64,000 nt of DNA from Hofstenia miamia (GCA_900660155.1 CABFPE010000051.1:1967046-2031045); one strand, 5' to 3'. Counted from the stretch's first letter, positions 10,821 through 23,699 are shown. Program-made: numbers and translations. Notes: generated by a model not told the origin, from the sequence alone.

Positions 10821-11776
10821 TGTAGAATTGCAGAGGAGCTCTGGCTACTCTAGCAGTACTGGGAAACTCAAGAGTTTGCCATTGTAGAGAGTGACCCACA
10901 TTCCAACAAAAGAATGAAGCATTGGAGGTTCACTGATTTACTGAAGAAAACCAGAAATTCCATAGAGAACAGACTTCCAGCAGTGACCAATTCACACAGC
11001 ATCATGCTGAAGCCATATCCATGAAGCCATCCTTCCTCCCCAAGGTGCTAATTGTGTGAGTCAAGTATTAATTTCTAGCTCAATAAACAATTTATCTCAG
11101 AGTTCTGTTATCTCAGCTCATGTAAATAAATAATAAACAAAGGGCACATAATTGATGTGTATTCACATTTGCCAATGGCATAGTATATTTGCATTGTGTT
11201 AATATTATGTGCATGTACAAATCAATCAAATAAAAAGTTTTTATTCCCTATGCCTAACCATAACCTAAAGTGACCACAAATCAGGCTGTCACTGTTAAGG
11301 AGCTATTTGTTGCCCCAGACCCAGTGCAGTTTCCTCCTGAATTGTTGCCTGCTCTTAAGCAATGATTATCATAACCAATTCCTTGATGACAAATCTAAAA
11401 GGGGCTACTAGATAATAAAAGTGAGAAAAAATTAACACAGTTGGAGGAAGACAAATTTATTTTGCTTTTCACTACAGTTCCCTCAGATATTTATTACATT
11501 ACAAAATTTTGTAAATTAGTAGCTGGTTACTGTTTACAGTTTAATAACAATTTCCCTTGCAAAGTTAAAATGAGCAATCACATGTAATATTAACTGAAGA
11601 GACAAATAATAATTCTATCAAATAACTGCACTTGAAAATACAAACAAATTGAATTAAAAGAAATTGATATAAATTGATAGCACCAAATCATCCAATCAGG
11701 ACATTAAAAAGACATAACACTATTTTCAGAGTGCCAAATAATTAAAAGGAAAAATAGGGCCCTGAGTGACTCTACA
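10821..11776 (-). repeat. LTR of the Gypsy-type element (its 3' LTR)
   Basis: Starts TGTAGAATTG and ends GAGTGACTCTACA, with a 6-bp inverted terminus. It matches 22727-23699 throughout and, more loosely, the solo LTRs at 27319-28185 and 29170-30122. It contains no CpG. Confidence 0.9.
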
Positions 11777-11791
11777 CACCCCCCATTGCAC
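11777..11791 (-). promoter_or_regulatory. Putative polypurine tract of the LTR element
   Basis: On the element's strand the bases next to the 3' LTR read AATGGGGGGTG, a purine-rich stretch where plus-strand DNA synthesis of such elements normally starts. Confidence 0.5.
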
Positions 11792-14700
11792 AGTTAAGTT
11801 TGTGGTAGGAGTTGGACCATAGGACCTGACAAGAGTTTCTGGGTTTCCTCCACCATCTCAATAGCTAGGATGTCATCTCAAGATGATACTTTGGCATATC
11901 TGGGTTGTTGGGTAATTTGCATCAAAGTCTCTCTCTGAGTTACAGCCTCATTCCTTAGGTGAAAGAATTCTATCTCTGGTAATTGGGAGCTAATAGGACA
12001 GTTATGACATAGGTTGTTCAATCTTCTTGTAAACATATTGTAAAAATGCTCATAGAGCTGCAGACCTTATAAGGCAACCATCAAAGTCATTATCAGGTTG
12101 GTATCTGAAATGTGGGCATCTTCTGTACTAATCCTGGTGTTCAGGTAGAAGTATGTGAACACTTCTCTAAGTAACCCCATATGAGTGAGCAGTATTTGTT
12201 AACCTGTTGGAGAGTCATCTCCTCTGGATCAGTAACTTCAGCTCAGATCATTGTAATTATTTTGATCCTTTTCATGACGTCATAATATCTTGTCAGGATT
12301 TCAATGTTGTTAATCCACATAAGGTCTCCTGATGCCTGGAATAATATGAGGACTCAAGGATCTAGTGTTGCAATCTTGTTGTGGATCTTCTGCAACTGAG
12401 TTGATATTGGCTGTCCTTTTTGGAAGATGTCCTTGATTGTCAATTTTCCATCTATAAAGATGTGTTTGGGATTACTGCCCTCAAGAAGAGTATCTCTGGT
12501 TTCCTTGTACTCTGGGGTTTGCATGGCTTTTGTGACTTCCACAGCTGTTGATACATAGTTAATCTTATTAGAGAGGTGTGTGGAGACCTTTTTACGCCTC
12601 TTTTTTACTCACCAAGATGGGAGGATCAATGGAGTCATGATGCATGGTGGAGGTATGCATAGCAAGTTGTTCTTCTCCACATTTGTCTCAACCTGGTCAA
12701 ACTTGACCTTCTTCCTTAATGTGGCTGTTCTGATAGTAACAGGATAATTAATGTTCACATCTTTGATCATATCCCAAAATGTAGTTCTAAGTCCATGTTT
12801 GCAGGCTTATTGGTCTGGGCTTTGGAAATCTTTAGTCAAGATGTGGTACACTCTATGTCAGGGTTATTTGTTGCCTTGGCAAATGTAGGAGGGGAAACTC
12901 TTACTTAGTAAACATTTCTGTGAGCCACCATTTTATGAGGCCTAGCATGTCATTATCATGGTTGCTCTTGATAACACAGTTAGCAATAGAGAGCTTGTCA
13001 GGGAACTCATCCAGGTGGTGTTTGATGGTTAATATACATTCATCCTCAGTAATTGACCATGTGGGCATATGCATGGGAGTGCTGGTAGTGCCTGAGAATT
13101 TTTGCAAATTAACAGCCTTGATTAGGGCTTTAGTACCAGGGACACCTCAATAGCAGAAGATGATAAGAGCTCTTCTTCATGGTAGAACTGTTCCAGGGAT
13201 CACATAGTCATTTCAATAACAGTGATGGGAATAATCTCACCATCTTTCAAAGCTTGTCTTCTTGTCTCAGAAATCTTGTTATAACTGCTCTCAGGATAAT
13301 TAAACTTTTCCAAGTTGAATAGAATCTCTGTCTTTGTATGAATATCATAATGGTTCACCAGTTCCAAAAATTGCTGTGTGGAGCCAGGTTCTTGGCAAAT
13401 TTGATGGTTAGTACAAAGCAGTGCATACTCTGACTCTAAGGAAGGAAACTTGGTCTCTGCAGTTGCTCCCCATATATACTTTTTTAGTGTATCAGAGAAA
13501 ATGTTCAAATCAGCTAACACAATGCCAAGATGGCTAACTATCATCTGAGGTGAAAGGTGGCCAAGTGGAATGCTTGCTCCAATGAGACTGGCATAGTATT
13601 TTTCAAAACATTTGATTGCCTTTTTTGCTTTCCCTGGTGATGATGATAGGGTGCATGTGTGTAGGAGCCAGTTTTTTATTTTCCATGTGGCCAGACATAC
13701 TGCAATCTTATGCATACACTTTTTAGCTAACATTTCTCTTATGCTATGATCTAGAGGTAGCTGTAAGTGAAGATCTTGTGTAAGGAAAATCACTAAGACC
13801 CATACTGCTCCACATAAATGAATAGGCAGTGTGAATTTTTCTGAGAAAAGCTTTTCAGCATAATTTTGCTGGTCCTGAGATGTATATGAAATGTGCAACT
13901 CCATCAAAAGGCACTTGATGGATCAAGAGTAAGGAGATGTTGGGCTGTGGATGGTTATAGTGGGCCAGATGGACTCAGGGTTCTTATCTGCTTTGAGGTT
14001 TGTCCAGATCTCATCAATTTATGTCAGCATGGTAGAGCTCTGTGAGAATACAAAGCTGATGTGCATGTCTGTGACTAAATAAATGCCTGGCAAGTTAATG
14101 TTAATCAACTCCAGCTTTTGCACATGAATTGCTACATCTAGGATGAGCCTGGTATTGACTGCAAGGCTGTGTGTGGGGATCTTTTTACAAAGAAGCAAGG
14201 CTGTGTAAATAAGCTTTGTGATTGAGAAAATACAGGACTGGTACATGCTAGTGGAGTGGTATGAGCTGCTATACAGAACAGTGAAGTTTTCCATCCTGAA
14301 ATCAAGGTTCTTGATGGGTTCAGGGATATTGTTCTGATACTCTTCTTTTAGGAAGATTGCTAACCAGATGTTTTCAATTTTTGCCAACCTGTAGGCAATC
14401 TCAATTTTCTCCATTATCTTCAGGTGATTTACTTCAGCAACACAGAACAAAATAAATGACTAGTAAATTTTCAAAATCTATATTTACACATTCAAATTTC
14501 TTAATTTCTTTCTTGCTATTCAAAAACTGGCACAGATGAGTAAGATTAAAGTCCTCATCAAACATGGTGTGGACCATACTGCACCAATAGGGCCTCTTGA
14601 GCCCACCCTGCATTTTTGAGTCATAGCAAATAATGCTATTGATCTTAGGCCTATGCTCAGCATCAATAATGAATGGGATTAGATCTACAGAAATGCTGAG

Positions 14701-15840
14701 TGACTTAGTGTTGAAGGTCCACTGTAACTTATTCCTCATCTCTTTGGATAGATTATCATGCACAAAGCTGCCTGCCTTAGGGGTAGCAATAAAGTAAGAA
14801 TGCAGTATCTCATCTCATACCTTGGAAGTCTTTCTCTGGTGTTCTTTGTTCTTCTTGGATCTAACACTAGTAGATGCATGTGATGACAAACTGGAGCTAG
14901 AAGGGGTTTTGGAGTCACTATGGGATGGTTGGATGTTAGCACATATTTTAGCAAAAGGCACTCTGTACTTACATGGCTCCTCAGATTCCTGAGGGGCTAC
15001 TTGTCACCCCAAGTAGTCATCTGAGGTCTGCTCCTGAGGGGCTATTTGTCACCCCAAGTAGTTGTGGAAATCATGCTCCCAGGGGGCTATTTGTTGCCCT
15101 GAGTAGTGGTGCTGTCTGCTACTTGAGTCCTGCCTTTTTTCTGGGATATGCTCTACTCTGCTCAATAAGAAGAATTCTCAGAATCAACATTAATACATTC
15201 AAACTTTTGTATAGATTTTTTGCTGTTAAGGAGCTGGCACAAGTCCTCATCAAACATAGTGTGCACTGTACTCCTCCAGTATGGTCTCCTAAGTCCACCA
15301 TGCATCTTGGAATCATAGCAAATAATACTGTTTATTTGGGGCCTACTCTTGGCATTGATGACAAACAGGATGATGTTGACTGAACAGGTTAGCAATTTAG
15401 TGTTGTATGTCCACCTCAGCTTATTTTTAGTTTCCTCTGACAAATTGTCACACACAAAACTAATGGCCTTAGGGGTTGTGATAAAGTATGGGTGGAGTAT
15501 CTCATCTCCTACTTTAGACATTTTCTTCTGTCATTCTTTGGTCTTCTTGGATCATATACTTGTAGAAGCATGTGATGAAGGACAGGAACTAGAGGGGGTT
15601 CTCAAGTCACTTTGGGATGGGTGGGAATTAATTACTCTAATATTAGCAAAAGGCACTCTTACTTGACTAGACTCCTTAGGTTTCCACAGGCAGTGTTTTC
15701 TCCCTGCTTAGTCATCCAAGGTCCACTTCCAAGGAGAGTGTTGTCTCACCAAGTAGTAGCAGGAGTCATGCTCCCAAGGAGAGTGTTGTCTCCCCAAGTA
15801 GTGGCACTGTCTGCTTTCTGAGTCCTCAGCTGCTTGTCTC
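11792..15840 (-). pseudogene. Third coding region of the Gypsy-type element, unknown product, broken
   Basis: About 4 kb between integrase and the 3' LTR retain several minus-strand open stretches; the longest is 235 codons at 13200-13907. None matches a protein I recognise. An envelope-type protein is possible but unproven. A block with HPYFITT and RRPYW-VHTMFDED-type motifs occurs twice here, about 690 bases apart. The HPYFITT motif recurs in the related plus-strand relic near 31140, so this region is a true part of the lineage rather than captured junk. The region is broken in several places. Confidence 0.55.
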
Positions 15841-15968
15841 CCTTGCTTCAGTGATGTGCCCTCATCTACTCAGTATGGGGATACTTCTCATCTCCTTGAT
15901 TCATCTCATGGGTTTGGTTGTTGTTGCACACATCTTCTCATGGGTGGTTGATTTTTGGTATGCTTCAT

Positions 15969-17216
15969 CTATTTGACTTGGTTACTAAACATAGAGGTTA
16001 AATTGAGTTCCCAATCTTGGGTATTTAAATGATCTAAATATTCTTGATCTCTAACTCTATGTCTAGGCAAAATACAAGTAGCAGTAATGTTGCTACTATT
16101 ACCAAGGTTACTATAATACTCAACCTCAGTGAGGTTGTCTTCCTCACATTCAGTGAGGTTATTATAAGTCTCAAGTTTGTTTACTCCATTGTCAACAAGT
16201 GAAAATTCACTGTTAGGGTTGATGATGACATTACTAATGTCTTTAACAATTCTCTTGAGTTGTTGAAAATGGGTGACTCTTCCATTACTTAATAAATACT
16301 TATGATGATCTAACACTTTTCTTATAGTGAATGGGCCTTGCTAGTTAGTAGCAAGCTTCTGTACTTGATTAGCATCAGTGACTTGGCAAGGGAAATAGGT
16401 GAAGACTTTGTTGCCAAGCTTATGAGGCTTGCCATACAATTTATGATTAAAGTTCCATTGTTGGTGAATGACAGATTGATTAATATTTCTACAGATAGTC
16501 AAGTGCTCTTCTTGGAACTTGTGCAACATATGGTTCACAAAATTTTCCAAAGTAGGTTCATTGTAATCAGGAAACATAACAGAGAGAGGGGTGCTTGCTT
16601 CACAACCTAACATTGCCCTTAAAGTTCTAACCTCTGTTGTGGAATTGACTGCAGTATTGTAGAAGTATTCCACTGCTTTGATGACATGTTTCCAGTTTTG
16701 GCCCACCACTCAGGCAAGAGTGACTCAAATTAGTTTGATGAACATATGGTTAAGCCTTTCCACAACTCTGTTCAACTGTGGGTGATACACAGTGGTGAAC
16801 TCTTGGAGTATTTCAAGTTCTTTCATTAGAGTCTCCATAAAATGGTTATCAAACTGGGGACCACAGTCAGAAATTAGGTGCTCCATGGGCCCAAGCTTAA
16901 GGATCCATTCCTTTGCTACTATTTCTCCAATAACCTTGGCAGTGGTGCTGTTAAGGGGGATGAGTTGGGCATACATGGTAAAGTGATCAATAAGTACAAG
17001 AAGGTACTGGTACCTGTCATCATTGCAGGAGAGGTTCTCAATGTCATAGTGCACAACTTCATTGGTGTGCTCTGTGGCTTGGCTATGCAGCTTATCTTGC
17101 TGCTCTGGAAAGTGTCCAGTCCCTTGTAATAAACAAGTAATACATTTATCAATGACATCCTGTACAGTGGCTCTGATGCTGATTGTCATGTACCTTACAT
17201 TAAATGTATGCTCCAT
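15969..17216 (-). pseudogene. Integrase region of the Gypsy-type element, broken
   Basis: The core (16725-17216) has YQYLLVLIDHFTMYAQLIPL, the region of the first catalytic Asp, then LISDCGPQFDNHFM with the second, and a TVYHPQLNRVVERLN stretch with the Glu. This is the retroviral-type DD35E integrase that joins the DNA copy to the host. The C-terminal part continues to 15969. Confidence 0.8.
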
Positions 17217-17479
17217 TTGAATAATGGCTAAATGGCCCTTTTCATGAATCTTTCACACCAAATCCCTTTGGAAATACTCAGGGACAGCTAACTAACTGTT
17301 CCAACTTCAAGCATAAGGCAGGCCCACATCTGTTTGCTTCCAATTGTATTGCTGAAAGTATCTGTTGGCAACAGGACTGAGGATGAAATTAGCATTCTTT
17401 AAGTTTGCTATGATTTCACTTAGCACCTTGTCTTGCTGCTGGTGTTGTTGAACCTCCTCTTCAGTAATTTCTTCCTTCA

Positions 17480-18860
17480 TGAGGATCAGAAGAATAGCAT
17501 TTCCATGGCAGTCTGCACTGATCTCAGGAAGGCACTTGTATTTGCTGAGTGGAATAAATCTGAAAGGAATCTTCTCTCCTGGTAGCTTTCAAAGATCATG
17601 CTCTTAATTGGGGAGAGTGGTCCAATAATCCACATTGCTGTGAAGTCTCCCCAGATGGTGCTGTATTGTAAAAGTAAAGTCATGCAAATATTTGATCCAC
17701 CAGGTGATGATGTTGGACTTGTCCCTGGAGAATTTCTTTAACCATGCTAGCATGAAATTGTTGGTTTGCACAGCAAAGTGATGGCTGAGGATGAAGAAAC
17801 CAAACTTCTTCAGACTCTCTACCAACACTAGCATCTCAGACTTTGTGGTGCCTTAAATCTGCTCAGCATTTCTGAGTTTCTGACTAAAATACTGGATCAG
17901 GTTTTGATCCCATTTATGATCTGGCTAAGGACTCCACTAATTGTGACTGAGCTGACATCACAGTCAATGATAAACCCTTTTGAATAGTCCAGTGTATTTA
18001 GACTGGGAATTTTCCTTAGCTCTAGCTTGATGGTGTCAAGCTCCCCTTCCTCTGCCCATGTCCACTTGAACTCCACACTGTGCCATAGAGATTAGAAATA
18101 TGCTTGGTCTTATTTGCCAGTTCTAAAATGAAGGCACCATAATAATTTAAGAAAACCATAAGGCATTGGACATCTTTATGAGATCACAGAGCTTCAATCT
18201 TTTCCAAGTGATCCTTAGCATTGTTTTTGATAGAAATATGACCCAGTTTGATAACTCTTCCAAGGAAGGTGACATGAGGCCATGAAAGAGAGCATTTGTT
18301 CCCATTAACATGGAGGCTGGATTCATATAAGATACTGAGAGTTCTTCCAAACCTTTCCAGATGGTCAGGAAAGGTGTTCCCAGCAACAAGAATGTCATCC
18401 ATATAGGAGATGATGCCTGATTCTAACACATTGGCGCCATTTCTGAGCACATAGGTAATGTAGTGCTGAAAAGTCACTGGGGCATTACAGAGCCCAAAAG
18501 CCATGTACTTCCACTCAAAGACATCATAAACAGTGATGAGGGCAGTCTTTAAAATGTCTTTGGCCTTCATGGGCACCTGCCAATATGCCTTACATGAATC
18601 AAGGCAAGTGAACAGCTTGTATCAACTGGCGTCATATAAAAGATCTTCAATGTGGGGAAGTGGAAATGCATCCTTTACCATAACATTGTTGAGCTTCCAA
18701 AAATCCACACAGAGGCAGTACTTGTTGCCCTGCCTAATGAAAACAGTGGGTGCTGCATAAGGACTATTACTACCCTGAATTATTCTACTCTCTATAAGAT
18801 CACTGAGGATTTTCTCATATTCTTCTCAGAGGTTTTCTGGCACTCTCCTGACTTGTAGGC
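17480..18860 (-). pseudogene. Reverse transcriptase and RNase H region of the Gypsy-type element, broken
   Basis: The RT core (18184-18576) shows AFGLCNAPVTFQ and YMDDILV, the Ty3/Gypsy RT motifs that include the catalytic Asp pair, and further along HVTFLGRVI. The RNase H and connection domains lie to the left (17480-17834). The region is broken. Confidence 0.8.
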
Positions 18861-19406
18861 AAATAGGGGGATTGTGCTTAGTTACAATTTCATGCTGTTC
18901 ACTAAAGGCTTGACCAATGCTGATCAAGCCATAATTAAACATGTCATAGTGTTGTCAGAGCAAATGAAAAAGTGACTCATGTTCCTGAGGACTGAGATGA
19001 GGGTGTGTCCTCTCACTGACAGAAGGAATCTGTACAGTGTTACTTGGCTCCACTAAGTCATGTATAAGCATTAGGATGGGTAGACAAGCAGCAGCCTTCA
19101 ATTCCAAGCAAACTGGAGTTGTGACAATTATCAACTTAGCAGGGTCTATCTTGACCAATGAAGCAGAACTATTTAACACAGTAATGTAAGTTTTTCCTTT
19201 TGAAATGTAGCAAAGTGCTTCCCTTTATACCCAGAAACCATGACATCACCTACATATGGGAGTTGGTGGGAACTGCAATTCACTGCCAGTGTTAAGGCTC
19301 AACAAGTACTGGCTCAAGAAATTTCAACAAAACATCTTGTTCAGGAATGGTGGTGAGCTCCTGCCTGTTTTTGCTTTTGCAGATAGAGATTGCATTGCTT
19401 CTGTAG

Positions 19407-19760
19407 TCAATGACAGGAATTCTGTTCAAGAAAGTCATTGCCCAGGATTATGTCATATGTCAGTGGCTGGTCACAAGTGTTGATAATGATTAGATCTACT
19501 GAGAACAGTTCTTGGCAAATGCAGAGTTCCAGATTTGGTATGTGACCTTTCAGAGAGATTGAATTCCCAGAAGCATCTAACAGGTGTGCAGTTGACAGAA
19601 ATATTTCATCCCTCAATAAACATAATTTAGAACAACAAGTGTTGCTAATAATGGAGGCAGAGGCTCCAGTATCAATAGTGACGTTAACCAAAAATCCATT
19701 TATATCCACAGGGATGATGTTAGTATACAACAATGAGGTAATGACCAGGACATCTTGCAC
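19407..19760 (-). pseudogene. Aspartic protease region of the Gypsy-type element
   Basis: VTIDTGASASIISNTC carries the DTG(A/S) active site of retropepsins, and YDIILGNDFL is the conserved second motif (LGxDFL). The frame lies between the zinc knuckle and RT, the normal Gypsy order. Confidence 0.8.
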
Positions 19761-19786
19761 ATGGTTTATAGGAGGTGGCCCTCCAA

Positions 19787-21018
19787 CTAGTTTGATGAAT
19801 CAACTGAACTAATGGGTGATTCAGAAGCATACTCTTCAAACCCAGGCTCATCAATGACAAAGCCCTCACCATCTGCAACTAAATGAATTACAGCATGGCA
19901 TTGAGACTTTGTGTGACCTTTCTGACCACAGTGGAAACAATGAGTTTGTGCAAGCTCTATTTTCACTTTTGGAGCAACAGTGCTTGAGGAAGCAGGGGGT
20001 TTCAGAGATGAAGAACCTGCTTTAAGATCTCCAGCATCCTTGTCCATACAAGTGGTATTGTGAAGCATGTACACAATGCTAATAGCTTTACAAATTATCA
20101 GTTTGAGATTGTGCTTAGGATCACACTTGATTTCAAGGTGGCTATGAATATTGGGTGGAAAGCCCTGACAAATATATGAGAACAAATCATGTTTTGAATA
20201 TTCAGGAGTAAGCTTGCTTAAGCAAAACAACCTTTCCACCTGTGTGATGTATGTACAGACATTGTTGCCCTTCTTGATAAGATATTGATGTTAAATGTGA
20301 GATGCCTTGTAGTGGTCCTCAAAATAGCTGATTAGAATTTGGTAATTAGTCTTGATGTCTTGATTGAGCATCATATATTGGTTATATGTGAGACTTTGTA
20401 AGTAAGTGGGGAATTGTGCAACAGCAGCCTCCTGAGTGGCTTTATACTGCCTCATTGTCAACTCAAAGAGGAAGAACCACTCTTCAAAAGACTGTAAGAT
20501 TTCATTAATCTTTTCAGTGAACTTAGGCAACATAGAATGGTGATTGAATAGATTGCAGTTTCATTTTCAACAGTGTTTGTGGGCCAGATAGACTTAGTAA
20601 AGCATAGCCCACTGGAGGTTGCAGATACAGCATAACCACTTGGTAGTGGAGGCGAAGTTAGAACTGGAACTGTGTGAGTAACATGAGTGTTGACAGGTGT
20701 GAGAGGCAAAACAGTCACACTCAGCACATATGGAACTGGGGTGGGAATGGTGGCCAATGTAGAAACATGAGTGATGGCAGAGTATGTAAAGGTGGGACCT
20801 CCAGTTGTGAAAGAAGTGACTTGAGTAACAAATTGTGGCATCAATGGGGTAGTGTTAGTTACAACAGGGTCTCTTAGGAGATGTGCCTTAATCTTTTGTG
20901 AAACTTGCTCTGAAAGACATTCAGAGAAAGCATCCAAAGCTTCTTTTAAGACATTGTGATTTACACATTCAGCATGTCTGGGTGAGCAGGGTGCAGAATA
21001 AGGAGTGCTCTGTGGCAA
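19787..21018 (-). pseudogene. Gag-like region with CCHC zinc knuckle
   Basis: CFHCGQKGHTKSQC near 19930 is a perfect CX2CX4HX4C nucleocapsid knuckle. Upstream (20291-20533) FEEWFFLFEL and FPTYLQSL lie in a capsid-like region. The same FEEWFF motif appears in the plus-strand relic near 24932, confirming relatedness. Confidence 0.7.
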
Positions 21019-21677
21019 TGGGAATGCAGACTACAGATTTGTTAAACTATCAATTTGAATAGTCAGAGTGGTGATGGCATCCTGCAGGTGCTTCTCTTCT
21101 CTCACTGCCAAGCTTCAGCAGCTTGCTGCTTCATCTCAGTTTGCAATAAGTCAAGATGTTCTTCACAAATGAGACGTCAATTGGTTTGCTCAGCTTGAGC
21201 TGTTCAGAGTTGTTCAACCTCAGAGGGTTGAGGCTCTGGAGAAGGCAGTGACTGGTGGCAACTTTGAAAGGGATCCAAAGACAAAGTATGAAAAGTTGCA
21301 GACAGTGACTGGTTAACACAAGTAGGGGAAGATAAATCAAGCAATGAATTAAATCCAACAGTGTGAGGGGCAATGCTTGGGTTGCCAGTGCTCACACAGG
21401 AGAAATCCTGAGTGGGAGTCCCATTACAAGACACTAGAAAAATCCATCAAAACTATAGAAAAAAGTATAGAAGAACAATTCCAACAATTGTGAGAGGAAA
21501 ACTCCAACTGGGTATGGAGAAAAAAAACTAGTAATGGTAAACAGCACAGTGTAGGTTATGGTAATAAATCCAAATTCTAGAAGAACAAGACAACAACAAA
21601 GTAATTACCAAAATGATTAAAAATAACCTCAAAGCTTGGTGACAGCTTCAGAGTACAGAACTGCAGTGTAAAAATAA

Positions 21678-22481
21678 CATAAGAGGCAAATTATGCATCA
21701 ATTGGTAGTGAAGTTGATTCACAGCCAGGGGAAACAACTATCCCAGCTGGCTCACACCAAAGAGAAAGAACAAAACCAAATACAATAAAAAAAAAGTAAC
21801 AGCTCTGCACTATGTTACAATCACCAGGCAAAATCAGATGACCACCTTGGTAACTTCAACAGAATAGAGTAGAGAGTTCAACTGACACCCTAATTTGTCC
21901 AACATCACGTCAGAGTCACCATGTAGAATTGCAGAGGAGCTCTGGCTACTCTAGTGGTACTGGGAAACTCAAGAATTAAGATTGAAGGTTGCAAAGTTTA
22001 CCATTGTAGAGAGTGTCCCACAATCCAACAAAAGAACAAAGCATTGGAGGTTCACTCATTTACTGAAGAAAAACAGAAATTCCATAGAGAACAGACTTCC
22101 AGCAGTGACCAATTCACACAGCATCACGCCAAGGCCATATCCATGAAGCCATCCTTACTTGGCAAGGTGCTAATTGTGTGTCCCAAGTAATAATTTCTAG
22201 CTCAATAAACAATTTATCTCAGAGTTCTGTTATCTCAGCTGATGTAAATAAATAATAAACAAAATGCACATAATTGCTGTGCATTTACATTCACCAATGG
22301 CATAGTATATTTGCAGTGTGTTAATATAATGTGCATGTACAAATCAATCAAATAAAAAGTTTTTATTCCCTATGCCTAACCATAACCTAAAGTGACCACA
22401 AATCAGGCTGTCACTGTTAAGGAGCTATTTGTTGCCCCAGACCCAGTGCAGTTTCCTCCTGAATTGTTGCCTGCTCTTAAG
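21678..22481. repeat. 804-bp exact direct duplication, copy 1 (assembly artefact likely)
   Basis: Identical in all stretches compared to 22483-23286, with only one N between the copies. It covers the leader and most of the 5' LTR of the minus-strand element. This is most simply read as two contig ends that overlap but were not merged. Confidence 0.85.
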
Positions 22482-22482
22482 N
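22482..22482. other. Single-N contig junction
   Basis: One undetermined base separates two identical 804-bp segments, a scaffold scar rather than biology. Confidence 0.9.
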
Positions 22483-23286
22483 CATAAGAGGCAAATTATG
22501 CATCAATTGGTAGTGAAGTTGATTCACAGCCAGGGGAAACAACTATCCCAGCTGGCTCACACCAAAGAGAAAGAACAAAACCAAATACAATAAAAAAAAA
22601 GTAACAGCTCTGCACTATGTTACAATCACCAGGCAAAATCAGATGACCACCTTGGTAACTTCAACAGAATAGAGTAGAGAGTTCAACTGACACCCTAATT
22701 TGTCCAACATCACGTCAGAGTCACCATGTAGAATTGCAGAGGAGCTCTGGCTACTCTAGTGGTACTGGGAAACTCAAGAATTAAGATTGAAGGTTGCAAA
22801 GTTTACCATTGTAGAGAGTGTCCCACAATCCAACAAAAGAACAAAGCATTGGAGGTTCACTCATTTACTGAAGAAAAACAGAAATTCCATAGAGAACAGA
22901 CTTCCAGCAGTGACCAATTCACACAGCATCACGCCAAGGCCATATCCATGAAGCCATCCTTACTTGGCAAGGTGCTAATTGTGTGTCCCAAGTAATAATT
23001 TCTAGCTCAATAAACAATTTATCTCAGAGTTCTGTTATCTCAGCTGATGTAAATAAATAATAAACAAAATGCACATAATTGCTGTGCATTTACATTCACC
23101 AATGGCATAGTATATTTGCAGTGTGTTAATATAATGTGCATGTACAAATCAATCAAATAAAAAGTTTTTATTCCCTATGCCTAACCATAACCTAAAGTGA
23201 CCACAAATCAGGCTGTCACTGTTAAGGAGCTATTTGTTGCCCCAGACCCAGTGCAGTTTCCTCCTGAATTGTTGCCTGCTCTTAAG
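22483..23286. repeat. 804-bp exact direct duplication, copy 2
   Basis: Second copy of 21678-22481. This copy runs on into the rest of the 5' LTR. Confidence 0.85.
22708..22726 (-). promoter_or_regulatory. Putative primer binding site of the Gypsy-type element
   Basis: Directly inside the 5' LTR the element's strand reads TGGTGACTCTGACGTGATG. It starts TGG, the complement of a tRNA CCA end, as retroelement primer sites do. The tRNA was not identified. The false duplicate lies at 21903-21921. Confidence 0.5.
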
Positions 23287-23699
23287 CAATGATTATCATA
23301 ACCAAATCCTTGATGACAAATCTAAAAGGGGTTACTAGATAATAAAAGTGAGAAAAGATCAAATGCAGTTGGAGGAAGACAAATTTATTGTGCTCTTCAC
23401 CACAGTTCCCTCAGATATTTATTACAAAATTCTGTAAATTTGTACCTGGTTACTGTTTACAGTTTAATAACAATTTCCCTTGCAAAGTTAAAATGAGCAA
23501 TCACATGTAATATTAACTGAGGGGACAAATAATAATTCTATTAAATAACTGCACTCAAAAATACAAACAAATTGAATTAAAAGAATTTGATATAAATTGA
23601 TAGCACCAAATCATCAAAACAGGACATCAAAAAGTTGTAACACTATTTTTAGAGTGCCAAATAATTAAAAGGAAAAATAGGGCCCTGGGTGACTCTATA
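22727..23699 (-). repeat. LTR of the Gypsy-type element (its 5' LTR)
   Basis: Starts TGTAGAATTG and ends GACTCTATA (last bases CTATA against CTACA in the other LTR). It is followed by the TTGA target duplication. A stretch of about 145 bases is identical to the other LTR while neighbouring parts differ by about a tenth. Confidence 0.88.

Larger units (their letters stand above)
10821..23699 (-). mobile_element. Ty3/Gypsy-type LTR retrotransposon, full-length but broken
   Basis: A fossil LTR element on the minus strand. The left LTR is 10821-11776 and the right LTR 22727-23699; both have TGTAGA...TCTACA-type ends. The flanks carry a matching 4-bp repeat, TTGA (10817-10820 and 23700-23703), so this is one insertion. 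From right to left it holds a gag-like region with a zinc knuckle, protease, reverse transcriptase with RNase H, integrase, and about 4 kb of extra coding sequence of unknown role. The true length is about 12.1 kb once the 0.8 kb assembly duplication at the N in 22482 is removed. The LTRs differ by roughly one base in twenty by eye plus a short indel, suggesting an age of some millions of years (inference). The coding region is broken in many places. Confidence 0.9.

Noticed and set aside
21954-22995. Two identical 78-codon open frames (21954-22190 and 22759-22995)
   Set aside because: They lie inside the LTR and are the same sequence twice because of the 804-bp assembly duplication.
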